Position numbers and translations under genes: made by a program. From positions 60,483,491 through 60,547,490 of the forward strand of contig OX104130.1 in NCBI GenBank assembly GCA_944470555.2: 64,000 nucleotides of DNA, written 5' to 3'. Within the stretch, counting starts at the first letter, position 1, and each line of letters begins with the position of its first letter. The notes below the pieces were generated by a model that worked only from the letters and a program-made list of their open reading frames with translations, did not search any database and was not told the origin of the DNA. Below are positions 52,677 through 62,989 of this stretch, piece after piece. Source of the DNA: Heterobilharzia americana (taxonomy: Eukaryota; Platyhelminthes; Trematoda; Strigeidida; Schistosomatidae).

Positions 52677-53053
52677 ACAAAACGACTAGACTAATGCAAT
52701 CCATGCATTAACACATGACCCCGCAATAGTGTGTGATATAACCACTCTACTTAAGCACAACATAGTTAGATGGAGACAGGGGATCGATTACTGAATCTCT
52801 GTTATTCGAACCAACACCCAACCAACTCGCGTTATTAGAGTGACGCAACACCTACACCTGAGGTGTGGAAAATTTTATGACCAATAGAAACAAAGGATAA
52901 GAGGTGATAGGACTAAACAAATCAGATTTAGAAATTGATGTAATTATATATTATTGACATGACTATGTGAGTTAATTTATGCTTGAAATGTCATTCAGTA
53001 AATAGTACTATATCGTTATGTGCTATATCAAATGAACCAGTATAATATGGAAT
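52677..53053 (+). mobile_element. PLE 3' end, plus strand, joined head-to-head
   Basis: A plus-strand PLE 3' terminus: coding end IHALTHDPAIVCDITTLLKH and then the 3' UTR. Positions from about 52736 to 53053 are the reverse complement of 51037-51350 (sum 104090 at the outer end, one 2-nt indel). The two copies meet at about 52676. Confidence 0.85.
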
Positions 53054-54790
53054 TACATTCTGCTACAGTGCCCAGGTTTTATACGTACACGAGGTTTGAT
53101 CTCTGACACTTCGTGTCAATTTCCAGCTAAACTATAATGACCAATGTAATACACTGTTAACAACTGAACTCTTCTATAAAGATAAGCTGGATGTGAACTA
53201 TTCGATAAAACTGATGTAGAAAAATCCAATCCATAGATACAATTCCTAACCGACTACTATACACAACCTTCAGATTTCTACATGACTTTCACTATCCAGT
53301 ACGCAATGAACATTCGTATCGGTTTGAAGACAGCATTATTGTTGAATTTATTCGGATTGGATTGAAGATTGTTTTTGGTACAAACTTAAATCAGTTAACT
53401 GATCACTGAAACGCAACAAATACTAAACGGATATTTTTTCTTAGTCCAGGATACCTTAATGCTGTACAGTTCTACTACTTCATACAAGATCAAGTTCAGG
53501 AAGTTCACTTGTTTCTCAGCAGAAAACTTAAAATCAATCCACTCGATCAAATCTGATATCTAAAAGCTCTTCTCCTCAGCCAATTCATGGTATATCTTCA
53601 ACTGAATCTACTCCTCATTATAGACTTGCATTGAAGTGTGTTTTCTGAATTAATAAAGATAAACTGTAAACTAAAAGAGATGATAAAGTTGGAGATGAAT
53701 TTGAATACGGATTGATAACATGGATATGCATCACAAATTGACAGAAATTGGAAACTATGAACCATTCAAGTTTTAAACAGTGACTGAATAATTAGGTACC
53801 GTTTTTGAATTGAATTATGTGTACTTATTGCCGAGTAATTAGGAAATATGACATAAAAGTAGTTCAATCGTCATGAGTTTTTAATGTTCCTCTAATTGAT
53901 TACAGTTCATGATGACATCTACCTCAGTATTATTTAGATGATGTGAAAAAAAGGCATTTTAGACTGAAATGTCCAATGCTTACAAAGTGTTGAATAAATT
54001 TAAACAAAATTTCTTCTCATTAAAATTCTGCTATATGCAAACGAGTTAGAAATGAATTCTTGACTGAATAAAACTGATATAGCCGCTGTTAGTCATCAAC
54101 GAAATGAGCCTACATTTAAACATATTAACACATCAAGAACATTCCTTCTGTGAGAGTCAACATATATAAATTTTTGTCACTCTATAAATTAAACAATTGG
54201 ATAATTAGTTCAGCATATCTACAAATAAGCCACTAATGTTTGATGTAATTCGGTACTCATAATTGTGAAAATGTTCAAATGACCTGAATAATCTGACAGA
54301 AATATCAATAAGTAACCCAACTGGCTGACTGAATGACTGACTGATCGACTGACTGAAGCAATATCTAGAGTCCTCAGGTATAAGTGATTACAAAATACTT
54401 ATGAATATCGGACATTAGTTTATGGTAAAGAACTATTCAACGCGAAAATTAATGTTCTCGGAATAATAAACCTCTGAAAAGTCACTTATTGTTTGAAGTA
54501 TACCTCACACTGCCACTGATATTGCTTTCTTAGGAACAACTTGTCCTACCACAACGATATGTCATGTATGTGCTGCATAACATTACTCATATCCTGTAAA
54601 TATTTTACTTACCAATATTGTATGCTTGTTAAAATCAATCTCTATGATTCCTATAAAATGTTATGTAGTAAAATTAATTTCAAACCTTAGAATTTCAGTT
54701 TTCTTGTCATTGTTGTATGCTGTTTCAGTGTCTGGTAGTTAGATGCATCAGGGTACAAAACTGAGTTTGTTCTTCTTGAGATAAAGTTGT
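53054..54790. other. Intergenic, nothing recognised
   Basis: AT-rich; a short TGAC-rich run near 54330-54357 is the only structure noticed. Confidence 0.4.
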
Positions 54791-54870
54791 TGTTGTTGTT
54801 TTTATGATACTTGCAATTTCCCGTTGCTATACAGGGCCAAACTGCTCGATCTTATGATGTTATGCTGATC

Positions 54871-55050
54871 TTGGTAACTGGTAAAGGAATTCAGAATGCG
54901 CGTTTCCTTCTATTTAAGACTCGTCGGCTGGATGTGCCTGCACCCCAGTAATTGATGTTGTTCCCACCGAGGCTCGAAAGCAAGTACCCTTCGCTTTAAA
55001 AGTCAGTGTTATCCACTTGGCTACTAGAACACGATAGCCACCTACTGTGC
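54871..55050 (-). mobile_element. Sm-alpha SINE with hammerhead, minus strand
   Basis: On the minus strand from 55050: box A-like TAGCCAAGTGGATAACACTG, box B-like CTTTCGAGCCTCGG, a short spacer, then the ribozyme region (54938-54886: CCGACGA in place of CUGANGA, stem II GTCT/AGAAG, GGAAACGCGC) and the CTGAATTCC end. Full head and ribozyme in the Sm-alpha order, but the core carries a U-to-C change. Confidence 0.75.
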
Positions 55051-55075
55051 AACAAGTATCAGTTGTTTTTATGAT

Positions 55076-55230
55076 ACCAGTAATTCTGCGTTGCTATACA
55101 GGGCAGAACTGCTCTGCCTCTGTTGACAGATGGACTGCTATGCGAATGCTTCGATACCGACGAGTCCCAAATAGGGTGAAACACGTGTCCTAGATTCGTC
55201 TACTAGTCACCAACACCGATATAAGCTCTT
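55076..55230 (+). mobile_element. Sm-alpha-related SINE with hammerhead, plus strand
   Basis: A plus-strand copy faces away from the one at 54871-55050. Ribozyme region 55150-55198: CCGACGA (U-to-C at the second core base), stem II GTCC/GGGT, GAAA 55178-55181, perfect short stem III CA-CG-TG, cleavage triplet GTC ending at 55189. Helix I pairing next to the core is weak. The end CTAGTCACCAAC matches other copies. Confidence 0.6.
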
Positions 55231-55552
55231 ATTAGTTCATATATTCACACTTATGTTAAAAGCTAAGAGGAGCATATACCATTGTGCATACAAAAATAAC
55301 AAAACCCAACTCACACCCATTTCCCGTCTTTCTTTATTTCGCTATCAACCAGACAGAACTTGATCGATTTAAGAGGCCACCCTATCAATGACTGAAGTAG
55401 TCAATCAAAACTCCCTATGTCCGCCGCGATAGCAGATTTTATAAAATAAAGAAGTTTTACTGGTTATTTCAATGGTTGTCAGGATGGCCTTTAGAGTTCC
55501 CCCAGAATTTCGAAAGAGCTAATTATTATTTGCTGTAGCGAATTGGTTAAGG

Positions 55553-55610
55553 GGCTTAGATTTCAACTAGTAGATCATGAGCTTGAACTTTATTTCCACA
55601 CACTGAGGTT
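55553..55610 (+). other. tRNA-like SINE head remnant
   Basis: TAGCGAATTGGTTAAGGGGC resembles a box A and GAGCTTGAACTT a decayed box B, with spacing like a tRNA. No ribozyme follows. Confidence 0.3.
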
Positions 55611-55944
55611 TGATCAGCCAAGGAGTATAGTATACTGATTAGTCATGGGAGAGCAATCAGTTTCATATGTTGTCTAGTCCTGAGTGCAGACCGAATCCTA
55701 TCGATCATCTTTGCAATGTGACTACCAAGCCAGGAGGCTCAGCATCGCAGTACACATTGATAGGTTTTAGTATCCTTAGCCTTTATCCGATAGGTGTGGT
55801 TCATTACTTACTGCATGAAACAGTCCGTGGCTTCTGCGTGTACTTCGATTTTTTCGACGTATATACATTCTGTATATAACACTAATTACAAATGGAGACT
55901 ACATCAAGAAAGCAGAGGAATTACTCAAAGACGAAAATGTATAA

Positions 55945-57624
55945 CAACCACTTGAAACCAACCCTATCCAGAAGTTCGACAACCGGATCAATAAAACCTT
56001 GAACAAACTCTTCAAAGCAGAAAAAGTATCAAAGCAAGACAAATGGAGAATGAAAACGAATGGAACTGTCCTTCCTCGGTTCTACGGCAGACCAAAAATA
56101 CACAAACCAGACATCCCTCTACGACCAATAGTCTCACTTCCGGGGACTCCAACATGCAATATATCGGGAGAACTTTCGAGAAAACTGAAACACCCCGTTC
56201 AATCATGCGGACAAACCATCAAATCACCAACAGAATTCTTAGAAAAGATCATAAACATAAACATAGAAAACGACGAATTAATCGTATTCTTCGATATCAC
56301 AGCACTATACATATCCATCGCACCTCAATTGGCCAAGGAAACGATATCTCTCCTGACCAATGAAGACAAAAACCTTTCAGAACGCACAAAACTCAAATGT
56401 TCAAGTCTGATGGAACTCATCGACCTTTATCTGACAACATACTTCCAATTCAACGGCAAGATATACAAACAGATGAAAGGAACTCTAATGGGATCACCGA
56501 TATCCGGATTAATAGCAGAAGCAGTGTTGCAGAGACTGGAAGCCATTATTCTACCTGTGATCAAACCAAAATTCTGGATTCGCTATATGGACGACACTTT
56601 TGTCATCATTAAAAATGATGATATAAAAAACATCCACAGTTTGGTCAACAACGTTTTCAGTGACATCAAATTCACAATGGAGAAGGAGTCAAACAACCAA
56701 CTACCATTCCTGGATGTTCTAGTTAGTAGAACAAATGCCGGAAAGCTGGAAACCCAAGTGTACAGGAAGCCAACATACACTGACCAAATCATCGAATACA
56801 ATAGCAACAACCCAACAACATACAAAATCAGTTGCGTGCAGACTGTATTCAGAAGAATGAGAACACACTGCAGTACAACAACTTCACGGAGAAACGAAGA
56901 AAATTACTTGATGTCCACACTAAAGAAGAACGGCTACCCACGAAACTTTATCACAAGATGCCTATCCCCTACATCATCAACTACAAAGTCATCAACAGAA
57001 ATCAACAAACGCATCGTCCTACCATACATAAAGGATGTATCAGAAATCACAACAAGATTGCTGAGGCCACTTGGAATTGGTGTGGCTAACAAACCAACAA
57101 ATTCCCTCCAAACACTATTATGCAGACCAAAGGATGCAACAACCAAAGAAGACAAACCGAATATCATTTACAAAATCAACTACAATAACTGTAGTCAGCA
57201 CTACATTGGACAAAGCAGCCACCCTCTTCGCCTTCCTCTACATGAGCACCAATTGGCTATTAAACGCCACGACATTTCATCACTCATTTCAATGCACGTG
57301 GATAACAACTATGGACATGAATTGAATTTCGACAATGTAGAAATTTTGGACGGAGAGAGAAAACACAAAAATTATCATAGAATTTCTAGAAGCTTGACAT
57401 TCAGGCTAGTCAGTCAGTCAGCAATCAACAGCTGTATAGACATAGACCCGATCTCTCAACCAATGAAAAGAATGATAAACGACAGAAGGGTCAGAGGTGA
57501 AGCAGAGGATCAGCCAACAGGAAAGTCTATACAATCAATGACACAACAATCGAAGGAAACAACCAATCACAGACCATATCGTCAGAGCAAGCTACTAAAT
57601 GACTCACTCATGGAGAGATATTGA
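55945..57624 (+). CDS. PLE reverse transcriptase with GIY-YIG endonuclease-like domain
   Basis: Domains in order: RFYGRPKIHKPDIPLRPIVS (RT motifs 1-2), DELIVFFDITALYISIAPQ (motif A, Asp), QMKGTLMGSPISGLIAEAVL (motif B), FWIRYMDDTFVIIKNDD (motif C with YMDD), NNQLPFLDVLVSR and QVYRKPTYTDQI (motifs D-E), a thumb-like segment, KPTNSLQTLLCRPKD, and the GIY-YIG-like NIIYKINYNNCSQHYIGQSS ending LHEHQLAIKR. RT catalytic residues look intact. The usual GIY is replaced by INY, and the PLE cysteine pair partly by NNCSQH, so nuclease activity is doubtful. Upstream TAA (55942) separates it from the element's N-terminal region. Conserved blocks show the family; activity is not implied. Confidence 0.9.
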   Translation, partial: QPLETNPIQKFDNRINKTLNKLFKAEKVSKQDKWRMKTNGTVLPRFYGRPKIHKPDIPLRPIVSLPGTPTCNISGELSRKLKHPVQSCGQTIKSPTEFLEKIININIENDELIVFFDITALYISIAPQLAKETISLLTNEDKNLSERTKLKCSSLMELIDLYLTTYFQFNGKIYKQMKGTLMGSPISGLIAEAVLQRLEAIILPVIKPKFWIRYMDDTFVIIKNDDIKNIHSLVNNVFSDIKFTMEKESNNQLPFLDVLVSRTNAGKLETQVYRKPTYTDQIIEYNSNNPTTYKISCVQTVFRRMRTHCSTTTSRRNEENYLMSTLKKNGYPRNFITRCLSPTSSTTKSSTEINKRIVLPYIKDVSEITTRLLRPLGIGVANKPTNSLQTLLCRPKDATTKEDKPNIIYKINYNNCSQHYIGQSSHPLRLPLHEHQLAIKRHDISSLISMHVDNNYGHELNFDNVEILDGERKHKNYHRISRSLTFRLVSQSAINSCIDIDPISQPMKRMINDRRVRGEAEDQPTGKSIQSMTQQSKETTNHRPYRQSKLLNDSLMERY

Positions 57625-57644
57625 CAGCTCACTTCATACTGAAG

Positions 57645-57700
57645 TTAGTGCTGATGATGTTGTCTAGCAAGCCGATGAAAGCTTCACGATTAAACAACGC
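57645..57700 (+). ncRNA. Hammerhead-like motif in PLE 3' tail
   Basis: CTGATGA at 57649-57655, a short stem around TCTAG (TTG/CAA), then GATGAAAG near 57673-57680. The same arrangement is present in reverse at about 29930-29965 and, more diverged, at 44240-44300. PLEs are known to carry minimal hammerheads; pairing here is weak. Confidence 0.35.
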
Positions 57701-58349
57701 AGCTCAGAGAATACAATAGAAGCAAGACCAATTATAAGTTAGCATGTTAGAAATGTTGAAGAAAATTCAGAAGTCTTCATCATATGTTAATGCTAAATGT
57801 GAAGTCATCTGATCCAAATGCTTATAACTTTTCCCACACAGGTAAACTCAGAATCCAGAAATCTTTTGTTGGGTGATGTCCCTCTGACGCCCGAGGTTTG
57901 CCTACATAAATGTATTCCGTTGGCTGATACATGACAAATAAGTGGACATAAAGACGGTTTTCCACAGGGAATTACTTTAAGGTCAGGATTACTAAAATCT
58001 GTAAGTCAGTGAACAGTCGTGTTGACCTGATCCAATCCAAAGCCTTAAATGTAAGTGGGCTTCAACATAAACGCAGCAGCTACCTAATCCTTTTTTGTTT
58101 TCAGTCCTTCTCTAACTGTGATAAAACCATGTAGTTCTTAATGGTGGGATATTTTTAACTGCAGTTATGCCTCAGCGCTCAACGTAACTAACTTCCAATA
58201 ATAAAATCCATACAAATCCACTTCAGTATAGAAGGATATGCGATATGCCTAAGGCGTACATCATACATATGATTCACAGACGTGTGTCCAATAATACACA
58301 CCTACTTACTGATAAGTTTTCATAAATGATAATTTGGTACTCATAATTC

Positions 58350-58835
58350 CAAAGAAGACCTTGTTTATAAACGTTGGTTTCAAAGGTGATACGGCAGCAG
58401 AGATCCTGAAGATTGGGCTGTCCAAGTAGCTGAAGAAGACATTCTTCTCTAAGAAGTTACAGATGAGCTTGTCTAGTCAACAATTGGTTCCAGAGTGCGT
58501 TAAGCAAAAGTTGCCGCTTTGGGCCACCTCAGAGTATGCCTACAAACTTACTTGCCCCTGCAAAGCCATTTATATAGGCGCAATCTCCAAATGTATCTCT
58601 GAGCACTATCCTGCATGGTTGTCGAAAGGAAGGATGCAAATCAATTAACAGTTTATTTCTGGAACACCTTTTTGGTGAACTCTGAACATATAGCTCCATC
58701 AGTGTCCTCCTTCAGTATCATTTACAAAGTTAAAGGGAATCGTTCAAAAGGAGTACACCTTCAATAGTTGTGCACAGCTGAAGGACTGGCAATTCATCAA
58801 TACAAACCTGATCTCTGTGTGCGTAAGAAGTATGT
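58350..58835 (+). pseudogene. PLE remnant related to the copy at 44515
   Basis: Plus-strand pieces: a block like GFKGDTAAEILK near 58375, frame 58463-58648 with YAYKLTCPCKAIYIGAISKC and ISEHYPAW (GIY-YIG-like YIG). The same order as FKGDSAADTLKR...CTCGARYIGRS at 44859-45065. No RT motifs. Confidence 0.75.
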
Positions 58836-59269
58836 TCAGTCTCTTATCTTGTCATGGTCTTAATAATTTTACAATTTTTCCATTTAGTTTCTTATTATCA
58901 CCTTCAATATGATCTTTGTCTCATTCTTCACATTCTTTACATCTATCTATCCATTAAGTCAACGGTCAATCTTTGCATTTCACTTCTACCAATAAATTTC
59001 ACGTTGTCAAACTCCTTAACCTCCATCTTATTTCCACTGTCTAAAAGGTTATTATGCAACTATTTCCCGTCCCCGATCTAGGTTTTTTTTAGCAATTACA
59101 CACTATTACTTAACCCTAGACTGTTACATGTATGTGTTATGTATAAATAAGATCGTAATGTAGGAAGCTAAAGACAAGTATGCAGAAAGGAATACGTGTT
59201 GCCATCAGGTGGGACAGTAGACATGAAATATGGTACACCTTGCACTAAAACTGTCATTTGCAAAATATG

Positions 59270-59450
59270 CTTCATTTCCTCTTCTGCTTCTTTCTTGATT
59301 TGCTCTCCACACGTCTGTCTTATCTCTTGCATTCCTCATGGCAGAATCCTTACCCATCGCTGGTAATTCCTTATGATTTCAGCCACCCTCTCAACATATA
59401 CTACTTATATCCATTCTTATAAGCAACACGCACTACAGTACATCTTTAGA
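59270..59450. repeat. Dispersed repeat, copy 2 (unidentified)
   Basis: Direct-orientation partner of 29215-29395; shared words include CATTTCCTCTTC, GGCAGAAT, GCTGGTAATT and CAACATATACTACTTATAT. Confidence 0.7.
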
Positions 59451-59632
59451 AAATGATATCATCTTCATTCGTCTATCTCTTTTCTTCTCGATAATTTATA
59501 TACTTAATACTCTCCGAAAACGTCTTTATTAAGATAACTCAGTGGTTAATTTAGAAAAATGACTAAGATATGACAGACTGTTTATTGGAAAACTGTTCCT
59601 TTTAATGATTGGACTTTTTTTTTCTACATTCA

Positions 59633-59668
<36 letters not shown>
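59633..59668. repeat. (ATT)n microsatellite
   Basis: About 12 units, no element terminus attached. Confidence 0.95.
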
Positions 59669-59984
59669 TGCCTTCAATGTACTCGTTATAATCCTGTTCT
59701 TTAGTTGAATGTACTGAACAAGATACAAGAGTTAATAGGGTCTTTAATACTCCTAATATTTACAATCTAATAAATTTGGATTTGTGGTACGGTAATATCG
59801 TATAGAAATTGGGTAAAACTGAGAATTTTCGTAATCTTTTTAGTGATATTAGATTCATTATGACTAAACTTTACTTCAGTAGATGTTAGTTGGCTGCAGG
59901 CAATAGCCAGGAAGCCATGGATCTACGTTTCATGCTTGTTGGCACATATAAGCGAAGTGTTTCTGCAACCTCAACGGAATTGAT

Positions 59985-60110
59985 ATCCTGCCTTAGATGT
60001 TGTACTCAACGACTTTACCACTGAGGTATTCGGCCGCGATACGCCTTAGTGATGAGTACCAGCAAGCATGAAACCTAGGTTCAGGGCTTCCTACCAACTG
60101 TTTTCAACTA
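59985..60110 (-). other. tRNA-like SINE remnant
   Basis: On the minus strand, ATACCTCAGTGGTAAAGTCG (60035-60010 region) is box A-like and is followed by a tRNA-like body. No hammerhead core is seen. Tentative. Confidence 0.3.
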
Positions 60111-60788
60111 ACTAACATCTACTAATGTACACCACAGTGCTGAACCGCCTAGCTTGGTGGCCTCATTGCAAATATGATCAATAGAATTTAGTCTTCACTC
60201 AGGATTAGACAACATGAAACTGATTGCTTTCTCTTGACTAACCAATAATGATTACTTCACATAGAGATCAACGATCAAAAGCACTTAATCGGGTTATAAG
60301 TCCTTTACAATCACTGAAGATTATTATTACATAGAGTATGAACTACTGACACAATCCTACCGATCAAGTTTACAATGTGTTCAGCAGACTGGGATAATCA
60401 TCATCAGTGTTCCCTTTATTTTATTTCAAATGGTTAGATGCAACTTAACAGAAAGCCTTATTTGGCGCTTGTCTGTAGGATATATTGGTAATCTTGGCGC
60501 GAATAGATGGTCCATGGGAATTTCAAACCAGTCATGTAGTCAGTCACCTTACCACTAGGCTGCTCCAAACATTCCAAAACCCATGATTATACTTTGTAGT
60601 ATTAGCAGTAATTTGTGACTATAATTATCTCATTATATTCTTGATAAGAAATTATGCCAACATTAAGATAAACATCATATTTTCTCAATTATTTTTTCTT
60701 CCAAAGATTCATATAAATAAGAAGCTTTCCAATGAAGTTAGATATTCATAGAAGAGTTTAGGAAAACTACAAAAGGTTTTAGATTCAC

Positions 60789-60925
60789 CTTGGTGACTAA
60801 CAGTGGAATTCAGGATACACGTTTCGTCCAATTCAGGACTCGTCAGCTTGATGTTTTTCCCACTGAGACACGAACCCAGTACCCATTGCTTCAAACGTCA
60901 AAGCGTAATTTTGTGCTGCTATACA
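60789..60925 (-). mobile_element. Sm-alpha SINE with hammerhead, minus strand
   Basis: On the minus strand: box B-like GGGTTCGTGTCTCAGTGGG, spacer, helix I ATCAAG, core CTGACGA (60846-60840, fits CUGANGA), stem II GTCC/GGAC, GAAA, GTGTATC, then CTGAATTCCACTG. Core residues are all acceptable. Helix I has a 2x2 internal mismatch and stem III a C-A mismatch. Box A region is not clear. A further SINE-like end (CTTGGTGACTAGCAG) follows near 61008. Confidence 0.7.
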
Positions 60926-61469
60926 TGGCCGAATTGCTCAATCTCTGTTGGCAGAGGGACTCATTCGGATTCCTCGATCCTGCCGGATATTTATAATGTT
61001 ATATTCATCTTGGTGACTAGCAGAGAGGTCTAGCTGTTCAGCCCTGTATAGCAAAGTGAAACTATCAGTACATAAGGTTTGTTAGTTCCAGTTAAAACCC
61101 GTTAACAATATGATTCTACCGTCTAGTAGGTGAATAATATTTACGAATTTATATGTTCGTATTTCAAAGGCAATGATGTGATTTTTTTCTTTCTAAATTT
61201 TAACTTCTACGCTTGTTTCGTGAAAGTTATTTTTTAAGAGGTGGGTAGATTGATACAAATTCTTACAAATGTCATTTGTACACTCAGCATTCTTGAATAG
61301 GAGGCTTGAATCTCATGTCTATAGACATGCATTTCAGCCTTCAAAAAATATTTACATTTGACTATACTAGCTTATACTTCCCAATTTAACCTGGTAATCA
61401 TAGTTCATGCTCACACCACTATTGCAGAAGGTCTAGAAGGAAGGAAAGGTACCTGCAGATCGATTGTAA

Positions 61470-62915
61470 GAAAGAGCATTTTGTCAAATTCGAGAAGAAG
61501 GGAGACCGAAGTCTTTGCAAGAACTAGTGAGAAATCATGCTGCTGTCCACCTGAAGCAAACAAAATATTAAGCCGCATCATCCTGGAGAGACTAAAGCAT
61601 GCACTGGATTCAAAACTACGACCGGAACAGGCTGGCTGAATTCAGGAAGTAAAAATCATGTGCGGAACAAATTGCAACACTACACTACGCATCATTGTAG
61701 AAGAGAGCATAGAATGGCAGTCAACCCTCTACCTCAACTTCATCGACTTTGAGAAGGCCTTCAACAACGTCGACCGAGAAGTAATTTGACAAGCTGCTGC
61801 TTCAACATTACGGAATACCACAAACCCTTATCAATCTCATTCAACAAATATATGAAGACGCCACATGCCAAGTAAATTCACAGCGGGAAGCTCAGTGATG
61901 TTTTTGAAGTGAAGACAGGAGTAAGACAAGGCTACCGCCTACTATCACCTATGATATTCCTGATTGTAGTGGGTTGGATTACGCAACAAACAGTGGGGAG
62001 CTGTGCGAAGAGGGGGATACACTGGACCGGGGAAAACATCTTAGAAGATTTGGATTTCGCCAACGATGACTTGTGTCTAATGTCTTGTGGCACAAACTGG
62101 AAGGTCCACAGGTAAAATCCAACAAGTTGACAGAAGAGGCGAGGCAGCGAAGATGGGACTTCAAGTGGACGTAGAGAAGATAGAGGTGATGAAGATACCT
62201 AAGCAACACCACCACCATTAATAACAACAAGCTCCAATCACCATCAATGGGAGAAGCTTAAAGGAAGTAACCTCTTTCACCTACCTAGGCAGCACCGTTT
62301 CAACTACAGGCAGCACAGGCACAGACGAGGATGTCAAAGTAGCCAGGATCGGAAAGACAACAAGACAACCCTTCCTTCAATAACCTGAAACCAATGTGGA
62401 GATCTTCTGCACTCAGCATAAAGCGTGAACAAGATCCGGATTTTCAACACCAATGTCAGTAAAGTCAGTGCTTCTGTATGGCTCAGAGACCTGACGCGTT
62501 ACGAAAGGGATTTCCAACAAACCACAGATATTCATCAACAACTGCCTACGCTTGCTCGTTACTGAAGCTCAGATGGCCAGAAAGAACAAGCAACAAGCAA
62601 CTCTGGGATCGAACCAACCAAGAACCTATCGCTCAACAAATATGCAGAAGGAAGTGGAGATGGATTAGGCATACACCGAGAAGGCCGATTGGGGACATCA
62701 CGCGCCAGGCCAGTTGCTCGAGTGGAACGCAGATGGGAAGCGACGAGTTGGTTGTCCGAGGCGAGTGTGACATGGAGGAGGTGGTGTGAGGAAGAAATGA
62801 GAGCTACTAGGCTATCGTAGAACCAGGTTCAAAAGATTGCAGAGAAGAGAGTGGAATGGAGACGTGTTACTGAAGCCGTATGTTCCATTAGGAACCCAAG
62901 GGACAAATAATAAAT
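61470..62915 (+). pseudogene. Family B RTE retroelement, 3' half
   Basis: Plus-strand copy: KILSRIILERLKHALDSKLR with PEQAG (RT motif 2 region), a FIDFEKAFNNVDREV block near 61740 (motif A), KTGVRQGYRLLSPMIFLIVV at 61912 (motif B), and motif C damaged to LDFANDDLCLMS near 62050 (an extra Asn codon in FADD). C-terminal block WRWIRHTPRRPIGDITRQA near 62660. Ends with GGAACCCAAGGGACAAATAA near 62910. Multiple stops. Confidence 0.88.
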
Positions 62916-62989
62916 GATAATAAGAATAGCCATAGTTCGACTTCTTTTCTTGTGTAATTGTGATAAGCTGATTTACGCACTAGTATTAA

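Larger units (their letters stand above)
55880..57725 (+). mobile_element. Penelope-like element, best preserved copy
   Basis: A 5'-truncated element: coding sequence begins in frame near 55880 (LITNGDYIKKAEELLKDENV), meets one TAA at 55942-55944, then runs 560 codons without a stop to 57624. The tail (57625-57725) carries CTGATGATG...GATGAAAG, a hammerhead-like motif at 57649-57680 shared with the inverted fragment at 29890. No LTR-like repeat is seen at the 5' side. Confidence 0.9.
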
